From Falsirhodobacter flavus (GTDB lineage Bacteria > Pseudomonadota > Alphaproteobacteria > Rhodobacterales > Rhodobacteraceae), in assembly GCA_029846755.1 (NCBI GenBank), contig JARWBI010000001.1, positions 248,001-312,000 on the forward strand: a DNA stretch of 64,000 nucleotides. Reading direction: 5' to 3'. The notes below the pieces were generated by a model. The model was given only the letters and a program-made list of their open reading frames with translations. It was not told the DNA's origin and made no database searches. Both the position numbers and the translations under genes were made by a program. Shown here one piece after another: positions 8,805 to 17,780 of the stretch. Each line of letters opens with the position of its first letter. The stretch's first letter is position 1.

Positions 8805-10064
8805 TCAGGCCTTTTCCAGCTCGAACGCGTCGTGCAGGGCCTGAACCGCCAGTTCCATGTAACGGCGGTCGATCAGCACCGAAATCTTGATCTCGGACGT
8901 GGCGATGACCTTGATGTTGATCCCGTCCACCGACAGCGCCTTGAACATCTTGGCCGCGACCCCTGCGTGCGAACGCATGCCGATGCCGACGACGGAAACC
9001 TTGGCGACATCCTCGTCGATGATCAGCTCGTCGTATTTCACCAGCCCGGCAGCCTGCGCTTCCTCCAGCGCCTTCTTGGCGCGGGGAACCTGGTTGATCG
9101 GGCAGGAGAAGGTCATGTCCGTGACGGCACCGGGATGCGCCTCGTCATAGTCCTTTTCCGAGATGTTCTGGACGATCATGTCCACGTTGATCCCGGCATC
9201 GGCCAGCGGCCCGAAGATGCCCGAGGCGACGCCGGGGCGGTCCTCGATCGTGAACAGGGTGATCTTGGCCTCGTCGCGGGAAAAGGCGACGCCGGAGACG
9301 ACTTTCGATTCCATGATATCATCCTCTGCGCAGACAAGTGTGCCGGAGTTTTCGTCGGTATCTTCAAAGCTGGACAGAACCCGCAGTCGCACGTTGTAGC
9401 GCATGGCGAGTTCGACCGAACGGGTCTGGAGGACCTTGGCCCCAAGGGATGCCAGTTCCAGCATCTCCTCGAAGGCGATCTTCTCCAGCTTCTTGGCCTT
9501 GGAGCTGATGCGCGGATCGGTGGTATAGATCCCGTCCACATCGGTATAGATGTCGCAGCGTTCTGCATCGAAGGCGGCGGCGAAGGCGACGGCGGTGGTG
9601 TCCGAGCCGCCGCGGCCCAGCGTGGTGATCCGCCCTTCGGCGGATACGCCCTGAAAGCCCGCAACGACCGCGACCTTGAAGCCTTCGGCGAATTTCGCGT
9701 CGATATTGGCGCGGGGAATGTCCATGAACCGGGCAGACGAATGGGCCGAGGTCGTGTTGATCGGCACCTGCCATCCCTGCCACGACCGGGCGGGCACGTC
9801 CATTTCCTGAAGCGTCAGCGCCATCAGGCCGGCCGTGACGTTTTCGCCGCTGGCCACGACCGCGTCATATTCGCGTGCGTCGAACAGGGGCGAGGTCTGT
9901 TCGACCCAGCCGACAAGCTCGTTCGTCTTGCCGGACATGGCCGACACGATCACGATCACGTCGTAACCGCGTTCGACTTCTTTTTTCACCTTTTCGGCGG
10001 CGTTCTTGATGCGCGCCAGATCGGCGACGGACGTGCCGCCGAATTTCATGACGAGAAGTGGCAT
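8805..10064 (-). CDS. lysC: Aspartate kinase
   Basis: Phosphorylates aspartate at the entry to the lysine, threonine and methionine pathways. The 419-residue protein has the N-terminal KFGGTSV motif, an amino-acid kinase domain to about residue 250, and two C-terminal ACT domains (TIEDRPGVASGIFGPLADAGINVD and a second copy) for feedback control by lysine/threonine. A monofunctional alpha/beta-type kinase of usual length. It stands alone, with about 160 nt of non-coding DNA upstream that should hold its promoter; I see no attenuator or riboswitch there. Confidence 0.97.
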   Translation of the reverse strand: MPLLVMKFGGTSVADLARIKNAAEKVKKEVERGYDVIVIVSAMSGKTNELVGWVEQTSPLFDAREYDAVVASGENVTAGLMALTLQEMDVPARSWQGWQVPINTTSAHSSARFMDIPRANIDAKFAEGFKVAVVAGFQGVSAEGRITTLGRGGSDTTAVAFAAAFDAERCDIYTDVDGIYTTDPRISSKAKKLEKIAFEEMLELASLGAKVLQTRSVELAMRYNVRLRVLSSFEDTDENSGTLVCAEDDIMESKVVSGVAFSRDEAKITLFTIEDRPGVASGIFGPLADAGINVDMIVQNISEKDYDEAHPGAVTDMTFSCPINQVPRAKKALEEAQAAGLVKYDELIIDEDVAKVSVVGIGMRSHAGVAAKMFKALSVDGINIKVIATSEIKISVLIDRRYMELAVQALHDAFELEKA

Positions 10065-10224
10065 GGTCCCCCCTCAGCCCCGGATATCGGGGGGGTGATT
10101 ACAAGCCTGATGTAACACACGCAAGCCCCGCGCGCGGGAAATTTCACGGATATGCCGCTTGAGGAAATAATCTTGCGGTTTAAGGCCTTCGCCGCCATCC
10201 CGTTCAGGATGAGCGGCGCTGGTG

Positions 10225-11487
10225 TTACAGCGCCCGCCAGCCGATGTCGCGGCGGCAAAAACCGTCCGGCCAGTCGATCGCATCCACCATCGCATAGGCG
10301 CGGTTCCGCGCCTCTGCCAGCGTCGCGCCCCGTGCCGTGACGTTCAGGACCCGGCCTCCGTTCGCGACGATGGCGCCGTCCTTCTGGGCGGTGCCCGCAT
10401 GAAACACCATTTGGCTGCTCGTCTCGGGCAGGGCGGACAGGCCGCCGATCGCGCTGCCTTTGGCATAGCTGCCGGGGTAGCCTTTTGCCGCCATCACCAC
10501 CGTCAGCGCGTGGTCGTCGGCCCAGTTCGCCTCGGCGCGGTCCAGACGTTCCTCGGCACAGGCCAGCATGAGGTCCAGCGCCTGACCTCCAAGCCGCATC
10601 ATCAGCACCTGGCATTCGGGATCGCCGAAACGGGCATTGTATTCGACCAGCCGCGCGCGACCGTCCTTTATCATCAGCCCGGCATAGATCACGCCCTGAT
10701 AGGGGGTGCCGCGCCGTGCAAGTTCGGCCACGCAGGGGCGCACGATCTCCTCCAGCGCCTGCTGGGCGATGGCATCGGTCAGCACCGGGGCGGGGGAATA
10801 GGCGCCCATGCCGCCCGTGTTCGGGCCCTTGTCGCCGTCGAAGGCGCGCTTGTGGTCCTGCGCCGTGCCGATGGGCAGAACGTGGGTGCCGTCGGTCAGC
10901 AGGAAGAAGCTGGCCTCCTCGCCGTCCATGAACTCCTCGATCACGACCTCCGCCCCGGCCGCCCCGAACTCGCCGCCGAACATGTCGTCGATGGCGGCCA
11001 GCGCCTCGTCTTCGGTCATGGCGACGATCACGCCCTTGCCTGCGGCCAGACCGTCGGCCTTGACCACGATGGGCGCGCCCTGCTGGCGGATATAGGCGCG
11101 GGCGGGTTCGGCTTCGGTGAAGCGGGCATAGGCGGCGGTGGGCGCGCCGCAGGCGTCGCACAGCTCTTTTGTGAAGGCCTTGGACGCCTCGATCTGAGCG
11201 GCCTTGGCGGAGGGGCCGAAGGTCAGCACGCCCGCCGCCCGCAGCGCATCGGCTACGCCCGCCGCCAGCGGCGCTTCGGGACCGACGATCACAAAGTCGA
11301 TGGCGTTTTCCTCGCAGAACTCCACCACGCGGCTGCCGTCGAGGATGTCGAAGCTGGCGCATTCGGCAATCATGGCGATCCCAGCATTACCCGGCGCGAC
11401 GATCAGCCGGTCGCATTTCGGGTTTTGAAGCGCCGCCCATGCCAGCGCATGTTCGCGCCCGCCGCTGCCCAGGATAAGAATGTTCAT
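10225..11487 (-). CDS. purD: Phosphoribosylamine-glycine ligase PurD
   Basis: Second step of purine synthesis: ligates glycine to phosphoribosylamine, the product of PurF, using ATP. The 420-residue protein opens with NILILGSGGREHALAWA, the PurD N-domain signature, and continues with an ATP-grasp domain (KADGLAAGKGV, then the FGDPECQ region) and a C-terminal cap. The ATG at 11487 is chosen because the signature starts there; the frame remains open upstream, but without conserved sequence. It is divergent from xseA, with 71 nt between them. Confidence 0.97.
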   Translation of the reverse strand: MNILILGSGGREHALAWAALQNPKCDRLIVAPGNAGIAMIAECASFDILDGSRVVEFCEENAIDFVIVGPEAPLAAGVADALRAAGVLTFGPSAKAAQIEASKAFTKELCDACGAPTAAYARFTEAEPARAYIRQQGAPIVVKADGLAAGKGVIVAMTEDEALAAIDDMFGGEFGAAGAEVVIEEFMDGEEASFFLLTDGTHVLPIGTAQDHKRAFDGDKGPNTGGMGAYSPAPVLTDAIAQQALEEIVRPCVAELARRGTPYQGVIYAGLMIKDGRARLVEYNARFGDPECQVLMMRLGGQALDLMLACAEERLDRAEANWADDHALTVVMAAKGYPGSYAKGSAIGGLSALPETSSQMVFHAGTAQKDGAIVANGGRVLNVTARGATLAEARNRAYAMVDAIDWPDGFCRRDIGWRAL

Positions 11488-11558
11488 CGCCGCCCCCGCT
11501 TGGCCTTTTCGCCCCGGCGTTCTAGGGTCGGGCCCGCGAAACCGCAAGAAGGCCGAAG

Positions 11559-13079
11559 ATGGACCTGTTCGAAACAGAAGGCGACAACGCGCATGATTTC
11601 ACGGTGTCCGAGCTTTCGGGCGCGGTCAAACGCGTGATCGAGGGGGAGTTCGGTCAGGTCCGGGTGCGGGGCGAGATCGGGCGCGTGTCGCGTCCCGCCT
11701 CGGGGCATCTGTATTACGATCTGAAGGACGACCGCAGCGTCATCGCCGCGATCACGTGGAAAGGGCAGGCGTCGAAGCTGACCGTCCGCCCCGAGGAGGG
11801 GATGGAGGTCATCGCCACGGGCCGGATGACCACGTTCCCTGGTCAGTCGAAATACCAGCTCATCATCGACGACATCCGCCCTGCGGGCGCAGGCGCGCTG
11901 ATGGCCATGCTGGAGAAACGCCGCAAGGCGCTGGCCGAGGAGGGTCTGTTCGACGAGAGCCGTAAGCGCCCGCTGCCGTGGCTGCCCGAGGTGATCGGCG
12001 TCGTCACCTCGCCTTCGGGGGCGGTGATCCGCGACATTCTTCACCGCCTGCGCGACCGATTCCCGCGCCATGTGCTGATCTGGCCCGTCGCCGTGCAGGG
12101 CGAGCGTTGCGCCCCCGAAGTCGCCGCCGCCATTCGCGGCTTCAATGCCATGACCGAAGGTCGGCCCGACCTGCTGATCGTCGCCCGTGGCGGCGGCTCG
12201 CTGGAGGACCTGTGGGGTTTCAACGAGGAGATCGTGGTCCGCGCCGCTTCCGAATCGCGCATTCCGCTGATTTCCGCCGTGGGGCACGAGACGGATACGA
12301 CGCTGATCGACTACGCCTCGGACCGCCGCGCGCCGACGCCGACGGCGGCTGCGGAAATGGCGGTTCCGGTGCGGCATGAACTGCTGGCGGCGGTGGATCA
12401 GCGCGGGGCGGCCCTGTCGCGCTGCATCAGCACCGGGTTCGTGAATCGCACGCAGCGGCTGCGCGATCTGGCCCGCGCTCTGCCGCGTCCCGAGACGCTG
12501 ACCCAGACGGCGGCGCAGCGGCATGACCTTTGGGCCGGGCGGTTGGACGGCGCTTTGGGCCTTGGGATCACCCGCCGGCGTGCAAGGCTCGACCCGCTGG
12601 CGGCGCATCTGCGGCCCCGGCTTCTGGCCGATCTGGTGGCGCGGGGGCGGGACCGGCTTGGCGCGCTGCGCCCCGAGGACAGCCTGACCCGCCGCACCGA
12701 ACGGGCGCAGGAACGGCTGGCGGCGGCGGGCGCACGGCTGGACCCCGCCTTTGCCCGCGCCGTCGCCGAGGCAGCCCGCGATGCCGCCCGCGCCCGCGCC
12801 ACGCTGGACGCGCTGGCGGCGCGGCTGGAGCCTGCGCTGCGGTTGCGCGCACTGGCAGACCGGCTCGAATCGACCGACCGCCTGCGCCAGACGCTGGGCT
12901 ATCGCGAGACTCTGGCGCGGGGCTATGCCGTGATCCGCGGCGATGGCGAGGTCGTCACGTCCAAGGCCGAAGCCGCAAAGGCGGCGGTGCTGGAGGCGGA
13001 ATTCCACGACGGGCGGCTGGTGCTGGGCGCGAAGAAGAAGGCAAAAGCCGCCCCGCCCGCCCAGGGATCGCTGTTCTAG
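11559..13079 (+). CDS. xseA: Exodeoxyribonuclease VII large subunit
   Basis: Large subunit of the single-strand-specific nuclease that trims DNA to short oligonucleotides. The 506 residues show an N-terminal OB fold (VRVRGEIGRVSRPASGHLYYDLKDD), the catalytic core with VVTSPSGAVIRDILHRLRDRFP and ARGGGSLEDLWGFNEE, and a long Arg/Ala-rich helical region (about 270-450) that would form the coiled-coil arm. The small subunit xseB is not nearby, as is usual in alphaproteobacteria. The last 4 nt overlap the convergent gene at 13076. Confidence 0.96.
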   Translation: MDLFETEGDNAHDFTVSELSGAVKRVIEGEFGQVRVRGEIGRVSRPASGHLYYDLKDDRSVIAAITWKGQASKLTVRPEEGMEVIATGRMTTFPGQSKYQLIIDDIRPAGAGALMAMLEKRRKALAEEGLFDESRKRPLPWLPEVIGVVTSPSGAVIRDILHRLRDRFPRHVLIWPVAVQGERCAPEVAAAIRGFNAMTEGRPDLLIVARGGGSLEDLWGFNEEIVVRAASESRIPLISAVGHETDTTLIDYASDRRAPTPTAAAEMAVPVRHELLAAVDQRGAALSRCISTGFVNRTQRLRDLARALPRPETLTQTAAQRHDLWAGRLDGALGLGITRRRARLDPLAAHLRPRLLADLVARGRDRLGALRPEDSLTRRTERAQERLAAAGARLDPAFARAVAEAARDAARARATLDALAARLEPALRLRALADRLESTDRLRQTLGYRETLARGYAVIRGDGEVVTSKAEAAKAAVLEAEFHDGRLVLGAKKKAKAAPPAQGSLF

Positions 13080-13465
13080 ACCCCGACGTCGGGGCCGGGG
13101 CAATTCAGGGGTTTCGGGGACTGGCCGACCTCGGAATATTCCATCCCCTCCGGATCCCCGGCGAAACGGGCGTGCAGCCCCTTGTCGCCCCGCCAGAAGG
13201 TCCAGCATTGCGGCGGCCCGCCATGGTCATAGGTGAAGCAGATCTGCTGCCCCTCGGGATACCACTTGCCCTTCTGGCACTCGTCCCCCTCGAACGCCCA
13301 CATGACGCGGCGACCCGGCAGGTATTGTTCGGTCCCGAAGATCGTGCCGCCCTGGGCATAGGACAGCGTCTTGCCGGTGGCATAGGCCTCGAACTCGCCC
13401 GCCGTCATTGGGTCCTGGGCGAAGGCGGGGGTGGCGAACAGGGCAATCAGAAGCAACTTTTTCAT
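13076..13465 (-). CDS. Secreted hypothetical protein, 129 aa
   Basis: Not assigned to a function. A clear Sec signal peptide (MKKLLLIALFATPAFAQ, cleavage after AFA near residue 16) precedes a compact domain of about 110 residues with four cysteines, enough for two disulfides in the periplasm. Motifs such as YLPGRRVMWAF and GKWYPEGQQICFTYDH recall small secreted proteins found widely in Rhodobacterales. The start at 13465 is fixed by the signal peptide. It converges on xseA with a 4-nt overlap, and is divergent from ftsY. Confidence 0.75.
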   Translation of the reverse strand: MKKLLLIALFATPAFAQDPMTAGEFEAYATGKTLSYAQGGTIFGTEQYLPGRRVMWAFEGDECQKGKWYPEGQQICFTYDHGGPPQCWTFWRGDKGLHARFAGDPEGMEYSEVGQSPKPLNCPGPDVGV

Positions 13466-13565
13466 GGTGGCAACCTTGCCAGAACCCCCGCCGCATGGCC
13501 AGTCACGGTTGCGGGGGCGCGGCAAAGGCAATAGTTGAGGACAAACCCCTTATGGCGAGGCCCGC

Positions 13566-14537
13566 ATGGCGTCCTTCTTCAGCAAGCTGCGCGACCGGAT
13601 GTGGCGGTCCTCCGACAAGATCGGCGAGGGGATCGAGCAGGTCGTGGCCGAGGAAGCCCCAAAGCCCGGCATCCTGAACCGCATTCTGGATACCGAGCCT
13701 AAGCGCGAATTCGACGACGCGATGCTGGAAGGGCTGGAGGAGGTGCTGATCGCCGCCGATATGGGCGTGGACACTTCGCTTCGCGTCGCGGCCAACATTG
13801 CCGAAGGGCGGTTCGGGCGCCGCGTCACCACGACGGAAATCCGCGAGGCGCTCGCCGCCGAGGTTGCGCGCATCATGGAACCCGTCGCACGGCCCATGCC
13901 GCTGACCCGCCAGCGCCCGCAGGTGGTGCTGGTCGTGGGCGTGAACGGGTCGGGCAAGACGACAACCATCGGCAAGCTGGCCAGCCAGTTCCGCGCGGCG
14001 GGCAAATCGGTGGTGATCGCGGCGGGCGATACGTTCCGCGCGGCAGCGGTCGAACAGTTGCAGGTCTGGGGCCAGCGCGCGGGCGTTCCGGTGCTGACCG
14101 CACCCGAAGGGTCCGACCCTGCCAGCCTTGCCTTCGATGCGATGACGCGGGCCGAGGCGGAGGGCGCGGACCTTCTGATGATCGACACCGCGGGCCGTTT
14201 GCAGAACCGCGCCGACCTGATGGAGGAGTTGTCCAAGATCGTCCGCGTGATCCGCAAGAAGGACCCGACCGCGCCGCATAACACGCTTCTGGTGCTGGAC
14301 GCGACCACCGGCCAGAACGCCGTCGGTCAGGTCGAGACGTTCCGGAAGCTGGCCGATGTGTCGGGCCTTGTGATGACCAAGCTGGACGGCACGGCGCGGG
14401 GCGGGGTGCTGGTGGCGCTGGCGGACAAGTTCGGCCTGCCGATCCATGCCGTCGGCGTGGGCGAGCAGATCGACGATCTGGCCCCCTTCGATCCCAATGA
14501 ATTCGCCCGCGCGCTGGTGGGTCTGGACGGCAAGTGA
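13566..14537 (+). CDS. ftsY: Signal recognition particle receptor FtsY
   Basis: SRP receptor GTPase that brings ribosome-SRP complexes to the Sec translocon. The 323 residues form the NG domain: N domain about 1-110, G1 GVNGSGKTTT near residue 127, the DTAGR G3 motif, and TKLDGTARGG near the C-terminus. The acidic, membrane-interacting A domain found in E. coli FtsY is almost absent; only the short basic start SFFSKLRDRMWRSS precedes the N domain and may serve as the membrane-binding helix. Its stop overlaps the GTG of the next gene. Confidence 0.95.
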   Translation: MASFFSKLRDRMWRSSDKIGEGIEQVVAEEAPKPGILNRILDTEPKREFDDAMLEGLEEVLIAADMGVDTSLRVAANIAEGRFGRRVTTTEIREALAAEVARIMEPVARPMPLTRQRPQVVLVVGVNGSGKTTTIGKLASQFRAAGKSVVIAAGDTFRAAAVEQLQVWGQRAGVPVLTAPEGSDPASLAFDAMTRAEAEGADLLMIDTAGRLQNRADLMEELSKIVRVIRKKDPTAPHNTLLVLDATTGQNAVGQVETFRKLADVSGLVMTKLDGTARGGVLVALADKFGLPIHAVGVGEQIDDLAPFDPNEFARALVGLDGK

Positions 14538-15421
14538 CCGACTGGATCACCGCGCTTGAAGGCACGCCCGAAGGGGCGCGGCTTGCGATTGCCCTTGCGC
14601 TGACCTCGGCGCTTGCACATGCCTGTTTCGGGGCGCTGCAGAAGGGGCGGCACGACCCTTGGGTCAGCCGCGCCGCCATCGATTCGTGGATGCTGGCGCT
14701 GGCCGCCCCGGTGGCGCTGTTCGCGGTGCCCTGGCCGCAAGGGGGGGAATGGGCGCTGCTGGCCGGGTCGATGGCGATCCATTTCGCCTACAAGCTGACC
14801 ATGGCGATGGCCTACGAGCGCGGCGCTTATACCGTCGTCTATCCGCTGGTGCGTGGGACCGGGCCGGTGGTGACGCTGGCCTTCGCCGCCGCCTTTCTGG
14901 GCGAGCATTACACCGGCATCCAGTGGCTTGGCGTCAGCGTGCTGTCGGGGTCGATCCTGTGCCTTGCGGCGCTGAACCTGCGGGCGGCTCCGGTGGGGCG
15001 GGCGCTTTTGATGCGGGCCATCGGCTGGGCGCTGGTCGCGGGCATCACGGTCGCGATCTACATTACCTATGACGCCTGGGCGATCCGGCTGTGGGAAAAC
15101 CCATTCGGATTTCTGGCGTGGTTCTTCCTGCTGACATCGCTCGATTTCCCGATCCTTGTTGCGATGCGGCACGGGGCGGCTTGGTTTCGCCCGCTGATCT
15201 GGCGCGGGGCTGCGGGGGCGCTGGCGGCTTTTGTCAGCTTCGGCGGGGTGATGCTGGGCACGCGGCTGGGTAAGGTGGCCGAAGTCTCATCGCTTCGTGA
15301 AACATCGACGCTTTTTGCCGCCTTGATCGGATGGGTGGTCTTGGGTGAAAAGTCTACGCCCGCGCGGATCGCGTTGATGGGCGGCATCGCGCTTGGCGCG
15401 GTCTTGGTGCAGGCAGGATAG
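14534..15421 (+). CDS. EamA-family (DMT) transporter
   Basis: A 295-residue inner-membrane protein with about ten hydrophobic segments in two repeated EamA halves. The second half ends with the conserved ETSTLFAALIGWVVLGE and a closing helix. The family exports metabolites or amino acids; the substrate cannot be predicted. It uses a GTG start that overlaps the ftsY stop codon (GTGA), and yciB begins 3 nt after it ends, so ftsY, this gene and yciB are probably co-transcribed. Confidence 0.88.
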   Translation: MTDWITALEGTPEGARLAIALALTSALAHACFGALQKGRHDPWVSRAAIDSWMLALAAPVALFAVPWPQGGEWALLAGSMAIHFAYKLTMAMAYERGAYTVVYPLVRGTGPVVTLAFAAAFLGEHYTGIQWLGVSVLSGSILCLAALNLRAAPVGRALLMRAIGWALVAGITVAIYITYDAWAIRLWENPFGFLAWFFLLTSLDFPILVAMRHGAAWFRPLIWRGAAGALAAFVSFGGVMLGTRLGKVAEVSSLRETSTLFAALIGWVVLGEKSTPARIALMGGIALGAVLVQAG

Positions 15422-15424
15422 AAT

Positions 15425-16015
15425 ATGCGTAAAGTGAACCCGATCGTGAAGATGGTGCTGGAGCTGGGGCCGGTGATCGCTTTCTTCGTTGCCTATGTAA
15501 AGCTGAAGGATCAGGTCTTCACCTTTGGCGGCACGGAATATTCCGGCTTCATCGTGGTGACGGCGGCCTTCATCCCGGTGCTGCTGGCCACGACCGGCAT
15601 CCTATGGGCGCTGACGGGCAAGCTGTCGCGGATGCAGGTGGTGACTGTGGTGATGGTGGTCGTGTTCGGCGGGATGTCGGTCTGGCTGAACGACGACCGG
15701 TTCATCAAGATCAGGCCGACCATCGTGAACGGGCTGTTCGGCGCGATCCTTGGGTTCGGTCTGCTGCGCGGCCAAAGCTATCTGCGTTTCGTGATGGAGG
15801 AGGCGATGCCCCTGCGACCCGAAGGCTGGATGATCCTGACAAAACGCCTGTGCGCGATTTTCTTCGGCCTTGCGATTTCCAACGAGATCGTCTGGCGTTT
15901 CTTCAGCGAAGCCACATGGGTCACGTTCGAGACCTTCGCGATGCCGGCCGCCCTGTTCGCCTTCTTCATGACGCAGGGCGGCCTTCTGAAACGTTATGGG
16001 ATCGAGAACGCCTAG
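15425..16015 (+). CDS. yciB: Inner-membrane septation protein A (YciB/IspZ)
   Basis: A 196-residue protein with five or six membrane segments that matches the YciB/IspZ family: LELGPVIAFFVAY at the start, then RPTIVNGLFGAILG, and NEIVWRFFSEATWVTFETF towards the end, all family signatures. It has been implicated in cell division and envelope integrity, with no defined activity. It lies directly behind the EamA gene. Its stop overlaps the convergent GST gene by 4 nt. Confidence 0.93.
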   Translation: MRKVNPIVKMVLELGPVIAFFVAYVKLKDQVFTFGGTEYSGFIVVTAAFIPVLLATTGILWALTGKLSRMQVVTVVMVVVFGGMSVWLNDDRFIKIRPTIVNGLFGAILGFGLLRGQSYLRFVMEEAMPLRPEGWMILTKRLCAIFFGLAISNEIVWRFFSEATWVTFETFAMPAALFAFFMTQGGLLKRYGIENA

Positions 16016-16707
16016 CGTTTGCCGAACAGGATCTTCTGCGCTTCGCGGTCGGTGGTGAGGTCGCTGCGAAGTTCGGCCCCGACCGCGCGGCCCTTGGCGA
16101 AGGACGCGCGGTTCTCCAGCGCGTTCAGCCAGCGGGCGAAGTTGGGCTTGTCGTCCAGCGTCTGCTGCTGCTTCTCCCAGCCCATCGCCCAAGGCCAGAT
16201 CGCGCAATCGGCGATGGACAGGAAATCGCCAGCGACGAATTCGTGGTTTGCGAGCCGCTTGTCCAGCACGCCGTAAAGCCGCCCGACCTCGCTGCGGTAA
16301 CGGTCCTGCGCATAGGGCAGCACCTGCGGCGGATCCATCGTCGGGGCATAGTTCAGGAAATGGTGCGCCTGACCCGCCATCGGACCCACGCCGCCCATCT
16401 GCCACATCAGCCATTCCTCGACCGCGATACGCTCGCGTTCGGTGGAGCCGTAAAGCTTGCCGGTCTTGCGCCCCAGATATTGCAGGATGGCGGCGGATTC
16501 GAAGATCGAAACGGGTTGGCCGTCCGGCCCGTCATGGTCGATGATCGCGGGCATCCGGTTGTTCGGGGCTATCTTCAGGAAGTCGGGCGCGAACTGGTCG
16601 CCCTTGCCGATGTTGACCGGGTGGATGGTATAGGGAAGCCCCAGCTCCTCCAGCGCGATGGTGATCTTATGGCCGTTCGGTGTGGGCCAGTAAAACAGGT
16701 CGATCAT
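16012..16707 (-). CDS. Glutathione S-transferase, YfcG/YghU-like
   Basis: Thioredoxin-fold N-domain plus helical C-domain, 231 residues. The start MIDLFYWPTPNGHKITIALEELGLPY and the motif NNRMPAIIDHDG followed by VSIFESAAILQYL are those of the nu-class (YfcG/YghU) enzymes, which use one or two glutathiones for disulfide-bond reduction. The TPNG context at residues 9-12 replaces the Tyr/Ser used by other classes. It is probably a cytosolic disulfide reductase; the partner substrate is unknown. It converges on yciB and lies 15 nt behind the hydrolase gene. Confidence 0.9.
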   Translation of the reverse strand: MIDLFYWPTPNGHKITIALEELGLPYTIHPVNIGKGDQFAPDFLKIAPNNRMPAIIDHDGPDGQPVSIFESAAILQYLGRKTGKLYGSTERERIAVEEWLMWQMGGVGPMAGQAHHFLNYAPTMDPPQVLPYAQDRYRSEVGRLYGVLDKRLANHEFVAGDFLSIADCAIWPWAMGWEKQQQTLDDKPNFARWLNALENRASFAKGRAVGAELRSDLTTDREAQKILFGKR

Positions 16708-16722
16708 GCTGCTGCCTTTCCG

Positions 16723-17550
16723 TTAGACCCCAGAGCTTAGGGCGACACCCGGCGCATCGCCAGCCCCGCCACGCGACCAAAGGCGGGTCCAGCGCGGGTC
16801 GGGCGCATCGTCCAGCGCCGCGCGCAGGCTGGACAAAGGCAGCGCGCCGCTCAGAAACCGGCGATACAGCGGAAACAGGCCGGAGCGGGAATAGCAGGAC
16901 CAGTGGCAGATGCGCTTTTCAGGCGCGCCGATGGGAAAGCCCAGCCGCGCCAGCCCCGCGCGATGCGCCTTGGAATCGATCTGGACGGTCGTCAGGTCCG
17001 GGCGGTTGGGCATGGCCGCGATGGTGCGGCGGCCCGACAGCGGAGCGGTCAGCGTTTCGTAAAGGAAATCGTAGCCGTCATTTTCGCGGCTGGTGATGTT
17101 CAGCACCTCGGTCCCGCTTCCGTTCAGGGCGGCTTCGGCGGCGTCGGTGAATTCGGCCCCTGCCAGCAGGACCATGCGCGGAACGCTGCCGGGGCGCAGG
17201 TGGGGCAGGGCCGACAGGGCCACGCGTGCGCCAAGGCTGTGGGCGATGATGGATGCGGGGCGGGTCCGTTCGATCAGGGTGGCCAGCGCGCGCCCCGCCT
17301 CGGCGGCCTTGGCCCTTGCGCGCCAGATCGACCCGCAGGCATCCCAGCCGAAGCCGATGCAGGTGGTGCCAAGCTGGCGCGGCCATGCGTGGGGGGCGAA
17401 CAGGATGCGGTGCGGATCGGCGGCTTCAAGCAGCGGTGAATACCTGTATCCGTGGATCATGATCGTGACCGGGGCGTCGGGCGCCCGCGCAAGGCTGCCC
17501 GCGATCTGTTCGACCGGAATGCGTCCCACGGCATTTACGGCGACCGGCAT
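16723..17550 (-). CDS. Alpha/beta hydrolase, function unknown
   Basis: A 275-residue protein with the alpha/beta-hydrolase pattern: VTIMIHGYRYSP (oxyanion strand, residues 28-39) and nucleophile elbow IIAHSLGAR, an AHSxG variant of GxSxG. The C-terminal half has several tryptophans and no membrane segment or signal peptide. The substrate is unknown. The gene is divergent from the metZ riboswitch leader, and the GST gene follows it 15 nt downstream. The ATG at 17550 begins directly with the conserved domain. Confidence 0.8.
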   Translation of the reverse strand: MPVAVNAVGRIPVEQIAGSLARAPDAPVTIMIHGYRYSPLLEAADPHRILFAPHAWPRQLGTTCIGFGWDACGSIWRARAKAAEAGRALATLIERTRPASIIAHSLGARVALSALPHLRPGSVPRMVLLAGAEFTDAAEAALNGSGTEVLNITSRENDGYDFLYETLTAPLSGRRTIAAMPNRPDLTTVQIDSKAHRAGLARLGFPIGAPEKRICHWSCYSRSGLFPLYRRFLSGALPLSSLRAALDDAPDPRWTRLWSRGGAGDAPGVALSSGV

Positions 17551-17664
17551 GGATCACTCCTTTCCGATTGCCGGGAGCCTGCACGCCAAAGGCGAAACCG
17601 CCGTGACAGCCGAATGACATGCGGATGAAGGTTGACGCCGCCCGCGCCGGGGCGTAACCCCCAA

Positions 17665-17720
17665 GGCGTGGCGCTTTGAGACCGGATTGCGGGCCACGTT
17701 AAACAAACCGCTAAAGAGGT
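17665..17720 (+). promoter_or_regulatory. SAM-II riboswitch (metA-type aptamer)
   Basis: An H-type pseudoknot that fits SAM-II. Stem P1 pairs CGTGGC (17667-17672) with GCCACG (17693-17698). CTTT in its loop (17674-17677) can pair with AAAG (17713-17716), and the conserved CTTTGA, ACCGG-TTGC and CCGCTAAAGAGG stretches are all present. SAM-II aptamers sense S-adenosylmethionine and repress methionine genes in alphaproteobacteria. This one lies 60 nt before metZ and directly before a strong terminator hairpin. Confidence 0.9.
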
Positions 17721-17729
17721 GAGGCTTTG

Positions 17730-17761
17730 GCCCCCGCGCATCCGGCGTTCGGGGGCTTTTT
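17730..17761 (+). terminator. Intrinsic terminator in the metZ leader
   Basis: GCCCCCG (17730-17736) pairs with CGGGGGC (17750-17756), with a 13-nt loop that can pair further, followed by five T (17757-17761). It sits between the SAM-II aptamer and the metZ ribosome-binding site (GGAAGGA, 17768-17774). This placement indicates control by premature termination, at least in part. Confidence 0.85.
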
Positions 17762-17780
17762 GTTGTCGGAAGGACCGAAG

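Noticed and set aside
17699-17716. TTAAA and CTAAAG near metZ as a possible CtrA site
   Set aside because: Both stretches belong to the conserved core of the SAM-II aptamer, and the spacing does not fit TTAA-N7-TTAA.
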